Source: Salminus brasiliensis (lineage: Eukaryota; Chordata; Actinopteri; Characiformes; Bryconidae). From it: 64,000 bases of DNA. Position 1 is the first letter of the stretch; every line of letters starts with the position of its first letter. Shown piece after piece: positions 43,808 to 54,862 of the stretch. Below the pieces are notes generated by a model, which saw only the letters and a list, made by a program, of their open reading frames with translations, ran no database searches and had not been told where the DNA came from. The DNA is taken from positions 48,251,094 to 48,315,093 of the forward strand of contig NC_132879.1 in the NCBI RefSeq assembly GCF_030463535.1. The letters run 5' to 3'. The translations under genes and the position numbers were made by a program.

Positions 43808-46800
43808 AGGGGGAGTGTGTGGAAAAAGTTCTCACTGTGCCTATCATCAGATTCCACCGTGGACCCACCATCCTCCCCTCCTCTCCTCCTCTGCTTTATT
43901 TATTGTTAATCACTCCTGAGGCTGGCACTACCACTGCCGCACTCTTCTCACGTCTTCAGCAGTCACTCCCTAATCTGAGTGCATGATCTATTTAAAAGGT
44001 GAAATAAGAAGAATTACCCACGAAACTGAAGCATTAACAGAGTTAGTGTGACGCAGTGATAGGTGTGGTACGTGGAAGAGAAATAAAGGCTCGCCAAGCT
44101 CCATGACCTTTTCCGCACTCACTGTGGAAACAATGCAGCTCACTTCCAAGGTTACTACCAGAGCCACAAGACAGGAGGTCAGACTTGTATAATAGTTAAA
44201 GTAGTTGCAAGTATAATATAAAAAGATCTGCTTATTGTATTTGTAATTTTATCTTGTATTGTATTGTAACATCAATATCTAGCAGTTACAGTTAGTATGA
44301 AAATAATAACGGTGTATGAAGTGATGGCATTCCGCCTACCTTTCTTGGATGAAGATGCAATCGTGCCCATTGGAATATTTTGGATTATGTGGTATTTTCA
44401 TAATTTTAATTCACACTCAGATTTGGATTTTGCTTGAATTGCATTTCTTAAAAATCTGATGATCATGTGACCCAACAACTGAAGCTAAAGGCGCCACAGA
44501 ATGCATTCAAAACCTTCAACCGACTGTGATTGAGGCCAAAATGCCCAGCCTATTTACAACCCTGTTATTTTGCCTCAGAATGAACCACGCTTACTTTTCC
44601 TTTATGGTGGAATAATTGTGAATAAACTGTGCTCTGATTGGCTGGTGCACGGCCCATAGAAGCCACATAGCATAGCTGTGTTGTTAACATGGTCACAAGA
44701 ACATTGTAATTATTCCTTACTGGATAGTGTTGGTGTCCTCCTGCGTGGTTGGCTAGGGCTTAAGCTTAAGGTTGAGATAAGGGTTAGGGGTTAGCATTTA
44801 GAGTTAGGGCTCAGGCTTAAGGTTAGAATAAGAGCTAGGGGTTAGCATTTAGGGTTAGGGCTCAGGCTTAAGGTTAGGATAAGGGCTAGGGGTTAGCATT
44901 TAGGGTTAGGGCTCAGGCTTAAGGTTAGGATAAGGGCTAGGGGTTAGCATTTAGGGTTAGGGCTCAGGCTTAAGGTTAGGATAGGGGCTAGGGGTTAGCA
45001 TTTAGGGTTAGGGCTCAGGCTTAAGGTTAGGATAAGGGCTAGGGGTTAGCATTTAGGGTTAGGGCTCAGGCTTAAGGTTAGAATAAGAGCTAGGGGTTAG
45101 CATTTAGGGTTAGGGCTCAGGCTTAAGGTTAGGATAAGGGCTAGGGGTTAGCATTTAGGGTTAGGGCTCAGGCTTAAGGTTAGGATAAGGGCTAGGGGTT
45201 AGCATTTAGGGTTAGGGCTCAGGCTTAAGGTTAGGATAGGGGCTAGGGGTTAGCATTTAGGGTTAGGGCTCAGGCTTAAGGTTGGGATAAGGGCTAGGGG
45301 TTAGCATTTAGGGTTAGGGCTCAGGCTTAAGGTTGGGATAAGGGTTAGGGGTTAGCATTTAGGGTTAGGACTCAGGCTTAAGTTTGGGATAAGGGTTAGG
45401 GGTTAGCATTTAGGGTTACGACTCAGGCTTAAGTTTGGGATAAGGGTTAGGGGTTAGCATTTAGGGTTAGGGCTTAAGGTTGAGGTAAGGGTTAGGGGTT
45501 AGCACTTAGGGTTAGGGCTCAGGCTTAAGGTTGGGATAAGGGTTAGGGGTTAGCATTTAGGGTTAGGACTCATTTCAGGCTCTGCTACTCTAAAGACGCT
45601 CTGCCTCTCAGCTCTCCACACTTTTATTAGCATACTCTAATGACTGCGCATACTACTTTGTGTGTGTGTGTGGTGAGGAATGTGCCCGGCCGAGACCCCC
45701 TCCTTGTAACCCTGTCATCCCCCTTCTTTCTTCTCCCTTTCTCCTGCCATCCCATTATTCATTCCGAACGTTTTTTTATCCCTTTATCTTCTTCATTCGC
45801 AGCCTCACTCCTCTCCACCCTTCAGTGGAGGAGGTAAGCTGTGGCTCAGGCCTCATAAAGGAACACCAACCCCTCCCCGCCCCACTACCACCACCACCAC
45901 CACCACCACCCAGTACTCTAAACGCAGCGTCTACAGGTCCGTTCAATTAGCCCTGAATAGAGCCCCATTGCTGGAAGAGGCCCGGGGGTGGGGGTTATTA
46001 GCTGGAGGTGTTTGGGGGTCCATGAAGCCCAAAGCACAGCAGGGGGGCCAGTGTGAGATAGCAGTCCCGCACGAGTAGAGGGGCGTCACTGTCAGGCGGC
46101 TGTGTGAAACAGCTTTGTGCTACGACTGCCTGCTGAGCGGCAGCTTTACGGTTATTTGCTAACAGTATATCACCACTGCTGTTACTAAACCTTGTGTCTC
46201 TGGTCCAGAGCTAAAGTTTAGGATAGGGTTTAGGGCTAGGGTTAGGGCTTGGGATAAGGGTTAGGGGTTAGCATTTAGGGTTAGGGCTCAGGCTTATGGG
46301 TCGGATAAAGGTTAGGGGTTAGCATTTAGTGTTATGCCTCAGGCTTAAGGTTGGGATAACGGTTAGGGGTTAGCATTTAGGGTTAGGACTCAGGTTTAAG
46401 GCTGAGATAAGGGTTAGGGGTTAATATTTATGGTTAGGGCTCAGGCTTAAGATTGGGATAAGGGTTAGGGGTTAGCATTTAGGGTTAGGACTCAGGTTTA
46501 AGGCTGAGATAAGGGTTAGGGGTTAATATTTATGGTTAGGACTCAGGCTTAAGGTTGGGATAAGGGTTAGGGGTTAATATTTACGGTTAGGGCTCAGGCT
46601 TAAGATTGGGATAAGGGTTAGGGGTTAGCATTTAGGGTTAGGGCTCAGGCTTACGGGTCGGATAAAGGTTAGGGGTTAGCATTTAGGGTTAGGACTCAGG
46701 CTTAAGGTTGGGATAAGATTTAGGGTTAGGGCTCAGGCTTAAGGGTCGGATAAAGGTTAGGGGTTAGCATTTAGGGTTAGGACTCAGGCTTAAGGTTGGG

Positions 46801-49800
46801 ATAAGATTTAGGGTTAGGGCTCAGGCTTAAGGGTCGGATAAAGGTTAGGGGTTAGCATTTAGGGTTAGGACTCAGGCTTAAGGTTGGGATAAGATTTAGG
46901 GTTAGGGCTCAGGCTTAAGGGTCGGATAAAGGTTAGGGGTTAGCATTTAGGTTTGGGCTTAATGTTAGGAGTAGGTTTAGGAACCGACCGAGTTTTCGGG
47001 GTCACAGATAGCGATCAGCAGTTGTCCTACAGCCATCTCTCAGAGGGTGGGACTGAATGCTACATTCACCTTTCCAGGCAAACTTGGTAATGCTTCATGG
47101 TGCAGGGCTTCAGTAATGTCCTGCTCACTGTACTTTACTTTTTGTAATCAGCCTTATTTAAAAAGAAACTCTGAGCACCAGCTGAAGGAGTCCGTGACTT
47201 CCTGAGCAGAACTGCACTGTGGAGCTCAGTGTTGTTAGCGGGGTTTGCTAGCTCTGCTAGCTATCAGGATCAGCCAAATTATCAGCTACCTGGTTGATTT
47301 TGCACTGTTTATGAAGTCCTGTTAGCTCCATAATAAACTACAGTGTCAGAGCTGGATCTGTTCATTTTTCAATGTAATTAATTTTCCCCCGCTGGAATAT
47401 TAAACATTTTCCATCCATCTTCTCTGTGGTTGGTTCAGTTTACTGCATAACAACTCCTTGTCACTGTTGCTCTTTAGCGTAAAGCGTGCTGCTTTCTGCC
47501 CAATGGATCCCACCCTATTCTCCATTTTTACAGCTCATGAGATCCAGAATATGCTTACATTTCAAATTATAGTTTTATTATTAATTATAGTCAAAACCAA
47601 GAAACAAGCATGAGCTGATTATGATTACGAATATGACTGTTCTGATATATGTGATTTTCAGTTTCTGCCATGTGCTACTATGTGTGTGCGTAGAGAGAGA
47701 GTTTGTGTGGGAACTTGTGTGATTTGTGGCCTTGTTATTTTTACAATCTTACCAGCAGCAGGAAGGCGAACTATTCAACAGGTCTCCACCCTTCCATCCG
47801 ACTGTCATCCTCATTCGGCTGCTGGAACAAAGCCCAACACACTGAACAAGTCCATCTGAGAGGACATACTGCAAAGACCCTTTATCTTTACTGTCCGACT
47901 GTGGGGACAGTTCTCTCTAGACGTAGCTACACCCAGTTCTGGCTGTAACACGGCTTGAAGTACGCATCAGTAGAGGTCATTAATCAGTAATACGGACTGA
48001 ATCCCTTGCTCAAGGCTTATGTTCTGATATTGACGAGCTATCATTTGCTGTAGCCCATTTTTCTGATGGAATCAAGCTTCAGGTTTCACCCGTTTTGCAC
48101 TGGAGATATGTGGCTAATGTAGTTGGTTTGTGTGACCTAAATTTTTCTTTCTTATATATAGACTTAATGTACGCTAATGTGCATTGATGTATTAAAACAT
48201 TAGCCTTGCAGCTCCTGTATAAAAATGAAAAAGCGAACTAGAGACACCAAACAGAATCTGGCTGATTGGCTACATGTGTGTTAAGAGGGAAAGCTGGATA
48301 CATTTGATGAACCATTTCTTTAACTACAAAGTTAGTAGTTCTAATAGGAAGGTTTTGCTAAAACAGGCTTATCGAAAGGGTGGAGACACCCATCCAGTTG
48401 CATAAGAGGTTGGAGACTGCAGACAGGACAACCTCGATAGTGTAAATTGCTCAATTTAGGAACAAATGGCAAGCATCATAGTTTGTTAACACTGTTTGAA
48501 GCCAGCTTCTTGAAAAAAAGTCTTCTTGTTTGGGGCCCATTTATCCTTGCAAAAGGCTTCTAGTTCTGATGATGTTTAGGTCGGGGGACTGTGAGGGCCA
48601 TGGCAAAACCTTGAGATAATCCATTGCAGATGGTTTTGCTTCCAGAAGTTGCTGCTATTTCATTGAATTCATTCTTTCTTTCTTACCATAAATGTTCCCT
48701 GTGCCACTGCGCTACAACACAATCCCAAAGCATGATCGAGACAGTTGGAGAGATGTGATTTTATGAAAGTTTCATGATCAATTAATTTAACTTTCAGTTA
48801 GTAAGTGCTAGGCAGCTGCTTAGAATCTGTGTACAAATACATGTGGTGAAAGTTCTCCTATGACTACACATGCACAGTATTTATGGCAAAATACACTACA
48901 TTCACATTCTAACAACCAGATCCATCAATTGATCTGAAGGAACCCGCCTTGCCCTGTATACACTGCAAGTTTCCAGCGTTAAGCAGACCCAGAACATCAC
49001 CGAGCCATCATTTCCATGCTTCACTGGAGGCAGGGTGTTCTTTTCATTGCATTCTTCATTCTTCCTCCTCCAGACATACTGTGCTGATATATTGGCCCGA
49101 AAAGGTCCAGTTTTGTTTCATTGCTCCCCAGAACAGAATCCCAAAACATCTGTGGCTTATTTATGTGGATTTGAGCAGGTTGGGGCTGACTTCTCAGTAG
49201 AGGTGTACGAGCATTGGGACCATTAACGTTTAGTACGCACCTTACTGTGCAAACTCAGTGCCACTTGCCTCCAAATCTGTTCAGGGGGTTGAATAATTCT
49301 AAAACTGCAGTGGTCATTAAAAGTGTTATTTTGTGTTGAATTCAGAGAAGGCACTTGTTCTATGAGTTGTGATGACTATTTAAATTGCTCTTCTTTGATT
49401 GGTTTATTGCAAACAGCTGTATTTGCAGAAAAGGGACTTACAGAAAATGACTAATATTAGTATCAATGTATTGCAATAAAAAGTCTCTGGAAATAAATCG
49501 GGTCTTGGGTGATATATTTTCAGCTGTCTGTTTTTTGTGTTTTTTTTTGTACAGGTTTTCTCCACCAAGGCATTGCTGATTCTCCCATAACTTCTACCAC
49601 CGCAGTAGATATCAGTAATGCCACTACTGTATCTCCTACCATTAATTCTGCCACTACTGGCACAGTAGAACATACCACTACTAATCTTACCACCACAAAT
49701 CTCAGCTCTTCTGCATCTGCGCCAATGGCTCCCACCACCGCTGGCCTTGTCTCCACTCCTCCCACCACTGTACATACTACCCCCCCTCATACTACTACTG

Positions 49801-52800
49801 TGATTAGTACTGATTCTGTCACCACGGCAACTCATTCTACCAAGTTTGAGGAGTTTACATCTACTACATCTGTCCCTGAGAAAGCCATCTCGGCTACTCC
49901 GGCCATCACTGTTTCTGCCTCTACTGTTTTTAGTTCTGTAATTCCTGCTTCCACTAATCCTTCCTCCATGAATCCTAAAACTACTAATGTTGCCTTTCTG
50001 AGTTCTGCTCACACGGATCCTCTCACGGTCTCAAAAGCTACTACCACTTTAAATCTGGCTGATACACCTGCAGCCTCTACTACTGCTGTTAATATACCAT
50101 CAGCTGCCAGCACCCAACCAAGCTCAGCTCCAACATCACAAGGTATCAGTAATTAAGCCTTTGTCTCTGAGTTATACACACATTTAAGTAATAACTGATT
50201 CAGACTCCTTATTTATTAAACAGGCAACACCCCGAAAACAGCCAGAGCATAGAAAATTCAGAACACAGTAAAAGCAGCAGGCAGCCACTGTTTCTACTTA
50301 GTGCAGAGCTGTGTAAAGCAGCATACAGCCATAGTAGTAGAAAGTCAAGTCAAAGTATTGCTTCATGACTACTCAAGCTAAAGTACCTTTCCCAAAGGTT
50401 TAAGAAAAAGCTTTTTATCTTAAATATAAGAATAAAACCTCTGTAAAAGGTGGTGTGTACAACTAGAAAGCAGTACAAATGCTTTCTCTATTATTCCATA
50501 AGGTAATTAAACACAAGAAGGAAATTTGAAACGAATTAATTCTTTTTTTTTTTTTTAAGTTAACAACTAAATTGTAACTAGTAACTGAGTTAGAGGTTGA
50601 ATCTTCTAAATTTCCTCTTAAACGAAGCTGAGTAAGAGTAAAAGCATCAATCGGGAACACTTCGAAAAATCAGTGCGCATGTAGCTGGGTACTGGCCGTC
50701 TCTCAGAACTACTCCCTCTCCTCAAACTACGACGGCTGCTGCTGAAGTCATTACCACCCTTCAGAAGAATACTAAAGTCGTCCAAATCCCACTACCACTC
50801 CCAAAATAGTGGCCACAATTTGACATAACCACTCAACTTAGAACCACTGAAACCACTGCTAGTTTAGGTGTGGGGGGGGGGGGAGGCAGTATTGACGAAA
50901 CCTACAGTAGCAGCAACCAGTCAGAACTCAAGCCTGCTGTGTCAAAGTGGCAACACTAACACCAGTGGTTCTATTCAGAGTAGTACAAATGTGGCAATCA
51001 TTGCCACTACCACAAGACAAGGGTACAGATTCTACAGTTCATCTACAACACAACGTCAAACCAGCATGTATGCGTCAGTCAGGAATGTACTGTTTTAGAA
51101 ATGAAAAAACATTACATTAGAGAAGGTATTAGTGCGATATAGCTTAATGTTAACTTAATCTACATGCTTGGCATTCACAAAGTAAACATAATTGCTTTTC
51201 TTTTTTTTTTTTTAAAGATCAATTTAGCACCTCCCAAAATCCCACTTCAACAATAGCATTTCAACCAAAAACAACTGGATGCATCAAAACAGTGCAATTC
51301 CAAGTAAGATTTTCTTTTTGAATATTTTTCTTCTTATTTTTCCATGTTGATCAAGAAATGTAACGCTGCCATGTACTGTCTGCAGGAGGAAATCAGCTTG
51401 GAAAAAATTCAGGATCCAGAAAATGCGGTAAGTCTACTTTAGGTTTTAAGTTTTGAACATTTGAAACTTCTGCCTGACATATCTACAGCCAATACAACGA
51501 AGGCAGAAAAGGGTGCTGTCATTTGGGATGTTTGTGAGCCCTTCACAAAATCTTTTAACTGGATATAGAAAACCCAATAAAACAAACAACACAAAAGCAT
51601 CAGAGATTAAATTAATTAGGGTATCAGTAACTTCACCCTACTATTTCGTTTCTGGTAACTGGTGACCAAATCCTCCGTAACAGTCTGAATACATTTTGGC
51701 TTAACTTCTTTTATAAATCTGCTTCAGCTTAGTTGTGTTGGTGGGTGTCCATCTAAAACATTTTTATTGGGTTGAGGTCTTGACTTGTTCATTCCTCTGT
51801 AGAATTCCCTGGTACAATTCCTGGCTCATGATTCATAAATCATTAAAGGCAAGCCATCCAGGACCAAAGGCAGCAAAGCGGCCCCAAACCAAGATACTGC
51901 CACCCCCTGTTTAACAGTTAGGATGAGATTATGTTTGAATGCCTTGTTTTGGTTTAACCAGACAGTTCTAATTTCATCTGATTTATCTGTCCACTAAAGG
52001 TTTTTTCAGCAGTCTTCTAGCTAATCCATGTGGTCCCTGCTATCCCACCATTCTTGCTCAGTGTTTGCCTGATATTGGACCCATGAACATTAACATTATT
52101 TAGTGCAAGTTTGTAGGTCCTTAGATATTACCCTGGGGTACTTTGTGGCTTCCTGTAATATTTTTCTCCACGCTTTTGGAGTCTTTTTTGCTGGCCGCTC
52201 CTTGGAAGAGTAACAATGGTGGTGAATTTCCTCTGTTTGTATATCATCAGCCGCACATTGAATTGGTGGAGGCCAAACTCTTTGAAATGGTTTTGTAACC
52301 TTTTTTTAGACCAGTGAACTTCAACATTTCCATAAACTTTGATAGTGGACACTGGTTTGCTCTTGGGATTTGCTATCTAGGGATTGGGTCTAGGGAGAAG
52401 ATCTGATCACATTTCAGGTCAATTTTATGCCTTGTACATGCTATTGCTACAGTCAAAACTTTTTTTAATTGTTAAGAATAATAACACTACTAATGTACTA
52501 ATCTACTCTACTAACACTAATAATCTACTCAATAATAGGCATTAGGTGTTAATGTTATGGCTGATCGGTGTGTGTATATATAGCCTCTACTATAAAACAG
52601 CATGCTTTATGTGAGTTATGAAGTCAATTACTTATACACTTAGAGATTTAAAAATGATCACTTTTATTATTATAGGATTATATAGGAGTATATTATATTG
52701 TTGCAAGTCCCATTTAATCCATTTGGTGAAGAGTGAGTTACCCTGTTTGCATTTCTGTCCTTTGATAGGACAACCCCCTTGTCCAACTTTGTAAGATGTT

Positions 52801-54862
52801 GTTGGGACAGCTTACTGGTAACTGCTCTCTGACTGGACGGAAAGTAAACGACAAATTGACCACATTCGACACAGTGTCTGTGGCAGGTGAGGTTATGGTA
52901 ACTTTCTTTATATCTAATTTTTTTTTCCAAACATAGCTGCCTAATCTAAAATTCTAACTAACCACATTCTCTCCTCTTGGTAGTTAACCCGTCACGAGCA
53001 CAGAAAATCTGGGATAAGATCAGTTCGGTAAGACCCATTACTTTATTCATATTAATATTGTCTATAAACTGTATGCTGTCTGAACACATCTTTTTTTTTT
53101 TCCCCTGTAGTCAAAGCCTGAACCCACCTCAGTGCCCCACACACTGATTGCCATCTTGTCTTCATGTGGTGCCCTGGGGTTCATCCTTGTTGCTTTTGCT
53201 GTATACTGCTCGTGTCACCACAGGTCCTACAGGAAGAACCAGGTAAACTCTTTCTCCTACAGAGCAAAGACAAAGTACACACACAACTTAGTCTTATGCA
53301 CCATGAATTGCTGGTAGAGATGCTTAGTTGACATAGGGTGTGTTTATTACCAAAGCACTTCATTCTTATGATATGGTTGTATGCAAAATCTTGAAAATGA
53401 TTTTGCCCAAGCACAACCCTTGTGGCTACTCCAAATGCACAGTTACTCTTTTATAACATAAACAAATACAAATATTACCTTGAATCAATGTCACAATTAA
53501 TTTAACATTTTTACCTAAACTAAACTTGCTTTGCTTGTTTACCAGCATATGAGCATTTGTGAAATTCTTTTTTTTTTTTTTAGATCTCATTTTGACCCCC
53601 CAGTAACTCTAGAAGCAGTTCCTAGCTACCTTCTTAGAACTTACCCCTGCATTGTGGGCATCAGTTGATTTGATTTCAGGGGTTTAGATAGTTTTCTGAA
53701 TTTTGGCACAAGGTTTAAAGAGTCTAAAGGTTTAAAAAGTCAGAGAATGTATAAAAACTTAACACAAATCAAAGTCTTAAGAACTTCAGAACAAGAAGAA
53801 AAATTAATCCAAGCCTCTCCCACAAAATGTTGGTCACTCCTGGCCATATTATATATTTTGTGGGTCTTTGCAGTGAAAAGAAGTAAACAAAACTGAAACA
53901 AACTACTTAGTAGAGTCTCAGAAGTTGATTAACTTTTAGGCATTAACTGACACATTGGCAGTTCTCAGGCAGGTCAAAACTAATCATTATGAATTTTTTA
54001 CCAGAAAAGTTCTCTGACTTTTCAAACCTTATGGTAACATTCAAAACCACAATTCTTTAAGTATCTGAAAAGAAACTGATGCCTACAAATTAGGGGAAGG
54101 CCACAGAATAGTACATCAGTGAGGTGCTTCAGTGTCTAAAACGTCATTGGGAAATGACAATTAGGGAGAGTTGTGGTCACAGCAAGACCTTGACGCTGAT
54201 AAAACTCAAAAAAAGAGAGTAGAACCCCCCCGTTGAATAGAACCCGCGTCACCTGTTAAGCATGGAGGTGTATCTATTATGCCTTGGGGTTTTCTGGAAG
54301 TCAGTGGCACTTGAAACACTGATAAATGGAAGACTGGTTTCCATTGAATATCAGCAAAGTCTGGAAGCAAATGTGACTTCTACACCAGGACAATGATCCA
54401 AAACTCACAATGCCACAATGAGTATTTTATTTGGTCATCAAACAGAAATTAACTATGCATTAACATCTGTAGAAACATTTTATTTTTTAAAACAGATTGT
54501 ATTTACTTACTTACATTCCAAAAAGTAGCAAAATGCGCAAGATGAATTTGGGTCAGAAGTGCCCAAATTTTGCCCACAACTCTAAGCATGTGCAGGACAG
54601 GGCTACTGACTGCACCAAAATAAGTCAAATAAATCATTCCTTACCTGTGTCCAACATTTCCATCCAGCAACACCTGACTGAGGAGCTTCAAACTGTGGAG
54701 AACGGTTACCATGACAACCCTACGCTGGAGGTGATGGAGGTGCAGCCGGAGATGCAGGAGAAGAAGCTGGCACTGAACGGAGAGTTTAACGACAGCTGGA
54801 TTGTGCCCATCGACAATCTGGCTAAAGAGGACATACCTGACGAAGAGGACACTCACCTGTAG
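41050..54862 (+). CDS. podxl: Podocalyxin, complete coding sequence in 8 exons
   Basis: Type I membrane sialomucin of the CD34 family. It gives apical surfaces (kidney podocytes, endothelium, lumens) an anti-adhesive charged coat and links to the cortex through NHERF and ezrin. Exons: 41050-41092, 49555-50142, 51218-51303, 51386-51427, 52769-52886, 52984-53027, 53111-53242, 54668-54862; all joins keep phase; 415 residues. Order: signal peptide [20 protein letters not shown] (split by intron 1); Ser/Thr-rich mucin domain to about residue 210; a membrane-proximal region with three Cys (GCIKT, QLCKM, GNCSL); a transmembrane helix near 318-341; a basic juxtamembrane stretch (HHRSYRKN); and a conserved tail, [16 protein letters not shown] through EEDTHL. 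The terminal DTHL is the PDZ-binding motif identical to mammalian podocalyxin and fixes the identification. The mucin domain is shorter than in mammals (human about 558 residues in total), as is common for fast-evolving mucin exons. The start ATG has a purine at -3. Confidence 0.95.
44752..45580. repeat. Telomere-like minisatellite array 1, 51-bp unit
   Basis: About 16 units with exact 51-bp spacing over most of the array (TTAGCATTTA at 44791, 44842, 44893, 44944, 44995, 45046, 45097). Each unit is built from TTAGGG-like and GGGCTA/AGGGCT words. Unit variants repeat every five units: GAATAAGAGC at 44826 and 45081, ATAGGGGCTA at 44981 and 45236, both 255 bp apart. Confidence 0.97.
46213..46960. 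repeat. Telomere-like minisatellite array 2, with 88-bp repeat
   Basis: Same word set as array 1 but more diverged. The right part repeats every 88 bp: GGATAAGATT at 46711, 46799 and 46887. A G+C-rich, non-repeat spacer (45581-46212) separates the two arrays. Confidence 0.95.
48400..49300 (-). mobile_element. Decayed Tc1-like transposase gene in podxl intron 1
   Basis: On the minus strand, broken frames read [17 protein letters not shown], then [15 protein letters not shown], then WPSQSPDLN. These are, in order, three hallmark blocks around the DDE catalytic core of Tc1/mariner transposases. Stops and frameshifts lie between them. Dead element. Confidence 0.7.
49555..50142 (+). other. podxl: Mucin-domain exon of podxl
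   Basis: The exon is 588 nt long and almost entirely Thr, Ser, Ala, Pro and Val, with many TTT/TTA/STT clusters for O-glycosylation and several N-linked sequons (NAT, NLT, NLS). It begins after a T-rich tract with ACAG and ends CACAAG before GTATCA. The last residues of the signal peptide ([10 protein letters not shown]) lie at its start. An open frame of similar length on the other strand (49404-50012) is a composition shadow. Confidence 0.9.
50700..51098 (+). pseudogene. Broken mucin-type coding relic in podxl intron 2
   Basis: Between the mucin exon and the next coding exon lie two Thr/Ser-rich open stretches. One, about 50710-50808, reads [17 protein letters not shown] and then meets a stop. 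The other, about 50895-51098, reads [13 protein letters not shown] and [20 protein letters not shown] and ends at TAG. A G-run (50873-50883) and stops lie between. The composition matches the podxl mucin domain, not ordinary intron. The likely explanation is a lost or duplicated part of the mucin exon; an unspliced alternative exon is possible. No functional claim is made. Confidence 0.45.
51500..52450 (-). mobile_element. Decayed Tc1-like transposase gene in podxl intron 4
   Basis: The minus strand reads [19 protein letters not shown] and [17 protein letters not shown] near 52150-52340, the DNA-binding part with its typical LPRSG. Further on it reads [19 protein letters not shown] near 51850-51900 from the DDE core, one frame away. 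Frameshifts make it inactive. Confidence 0.7.
53111..53242 (+). other. podxl: Transmembrane exon of podxl
   Basis: The 44 codons contain [20 protein letters not shown] and AVYCSC followed by HHRSYRKN. This is a single hydrophobic helix, then the stop-transfer basic cluster. In podocalyxins the juxtamembrane basic region can contact ezrin. Confidence 0.9.
53800..54480 (+). mobile_element. Decayed Tc1-like transposase fragment in podxl intron 7
   Basis: [12 protein letters not shown] near 54260 and [12 protein letters not shown] near 54385, in different frames. These correspond to the KHGGGS and QDND-PK blocks of the Tc1 DDE core. Stops between them show it is dead. Confidence 0.65.
54668..54862 (+). 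other. podxl: Cytoplasmic-tail exon of podxl with PDZ ligand
   Basis: The 64 codons plus stop (TAG 54860-54862) are the best-conserved part of the protein. They include [16 protein letters not shown] and end in DTHL, a class I PDZ ligand for NHERF proteins. An acidic run (DEED) precedes it. The preceding intron carries a Tc1-like fossil. Confidence 0.93.

Larger units (their letters stand above)
41093..49554 (+). other. podxl: podxl intron 1 (8.5 kb)
   Basis: It splits the signal-peptide codon Gly15 in phase 1. It contains a GA repeat (43769-43801), two telomere-like minisatellite arrays (see separate entries), a C+A-rich patch (45880-45912) and a Tc1-like fossil (48400-49300). I see no other gene. 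Confidence 0.85.

Noticed and set aside
44752-46960. True interstitial telomere (TTAGGG)n
   Set aside because: The words are telomere-like but the array is a 51-bp minisatellite with mixed words, not a pure hexamer run.
44752-46960. CRISPR array
   Set aside because: Units are contiguous and repeat-like throughout with no unique spacers; the context is a vertebrate intron.
49404-50012. 202-residue minus-strand frame rich in Gly, Ser and Arg
   Set aside because: Antisense of the podxl mucin exon; its composition follows from the Thr/Ser codons opposite. No splice support.
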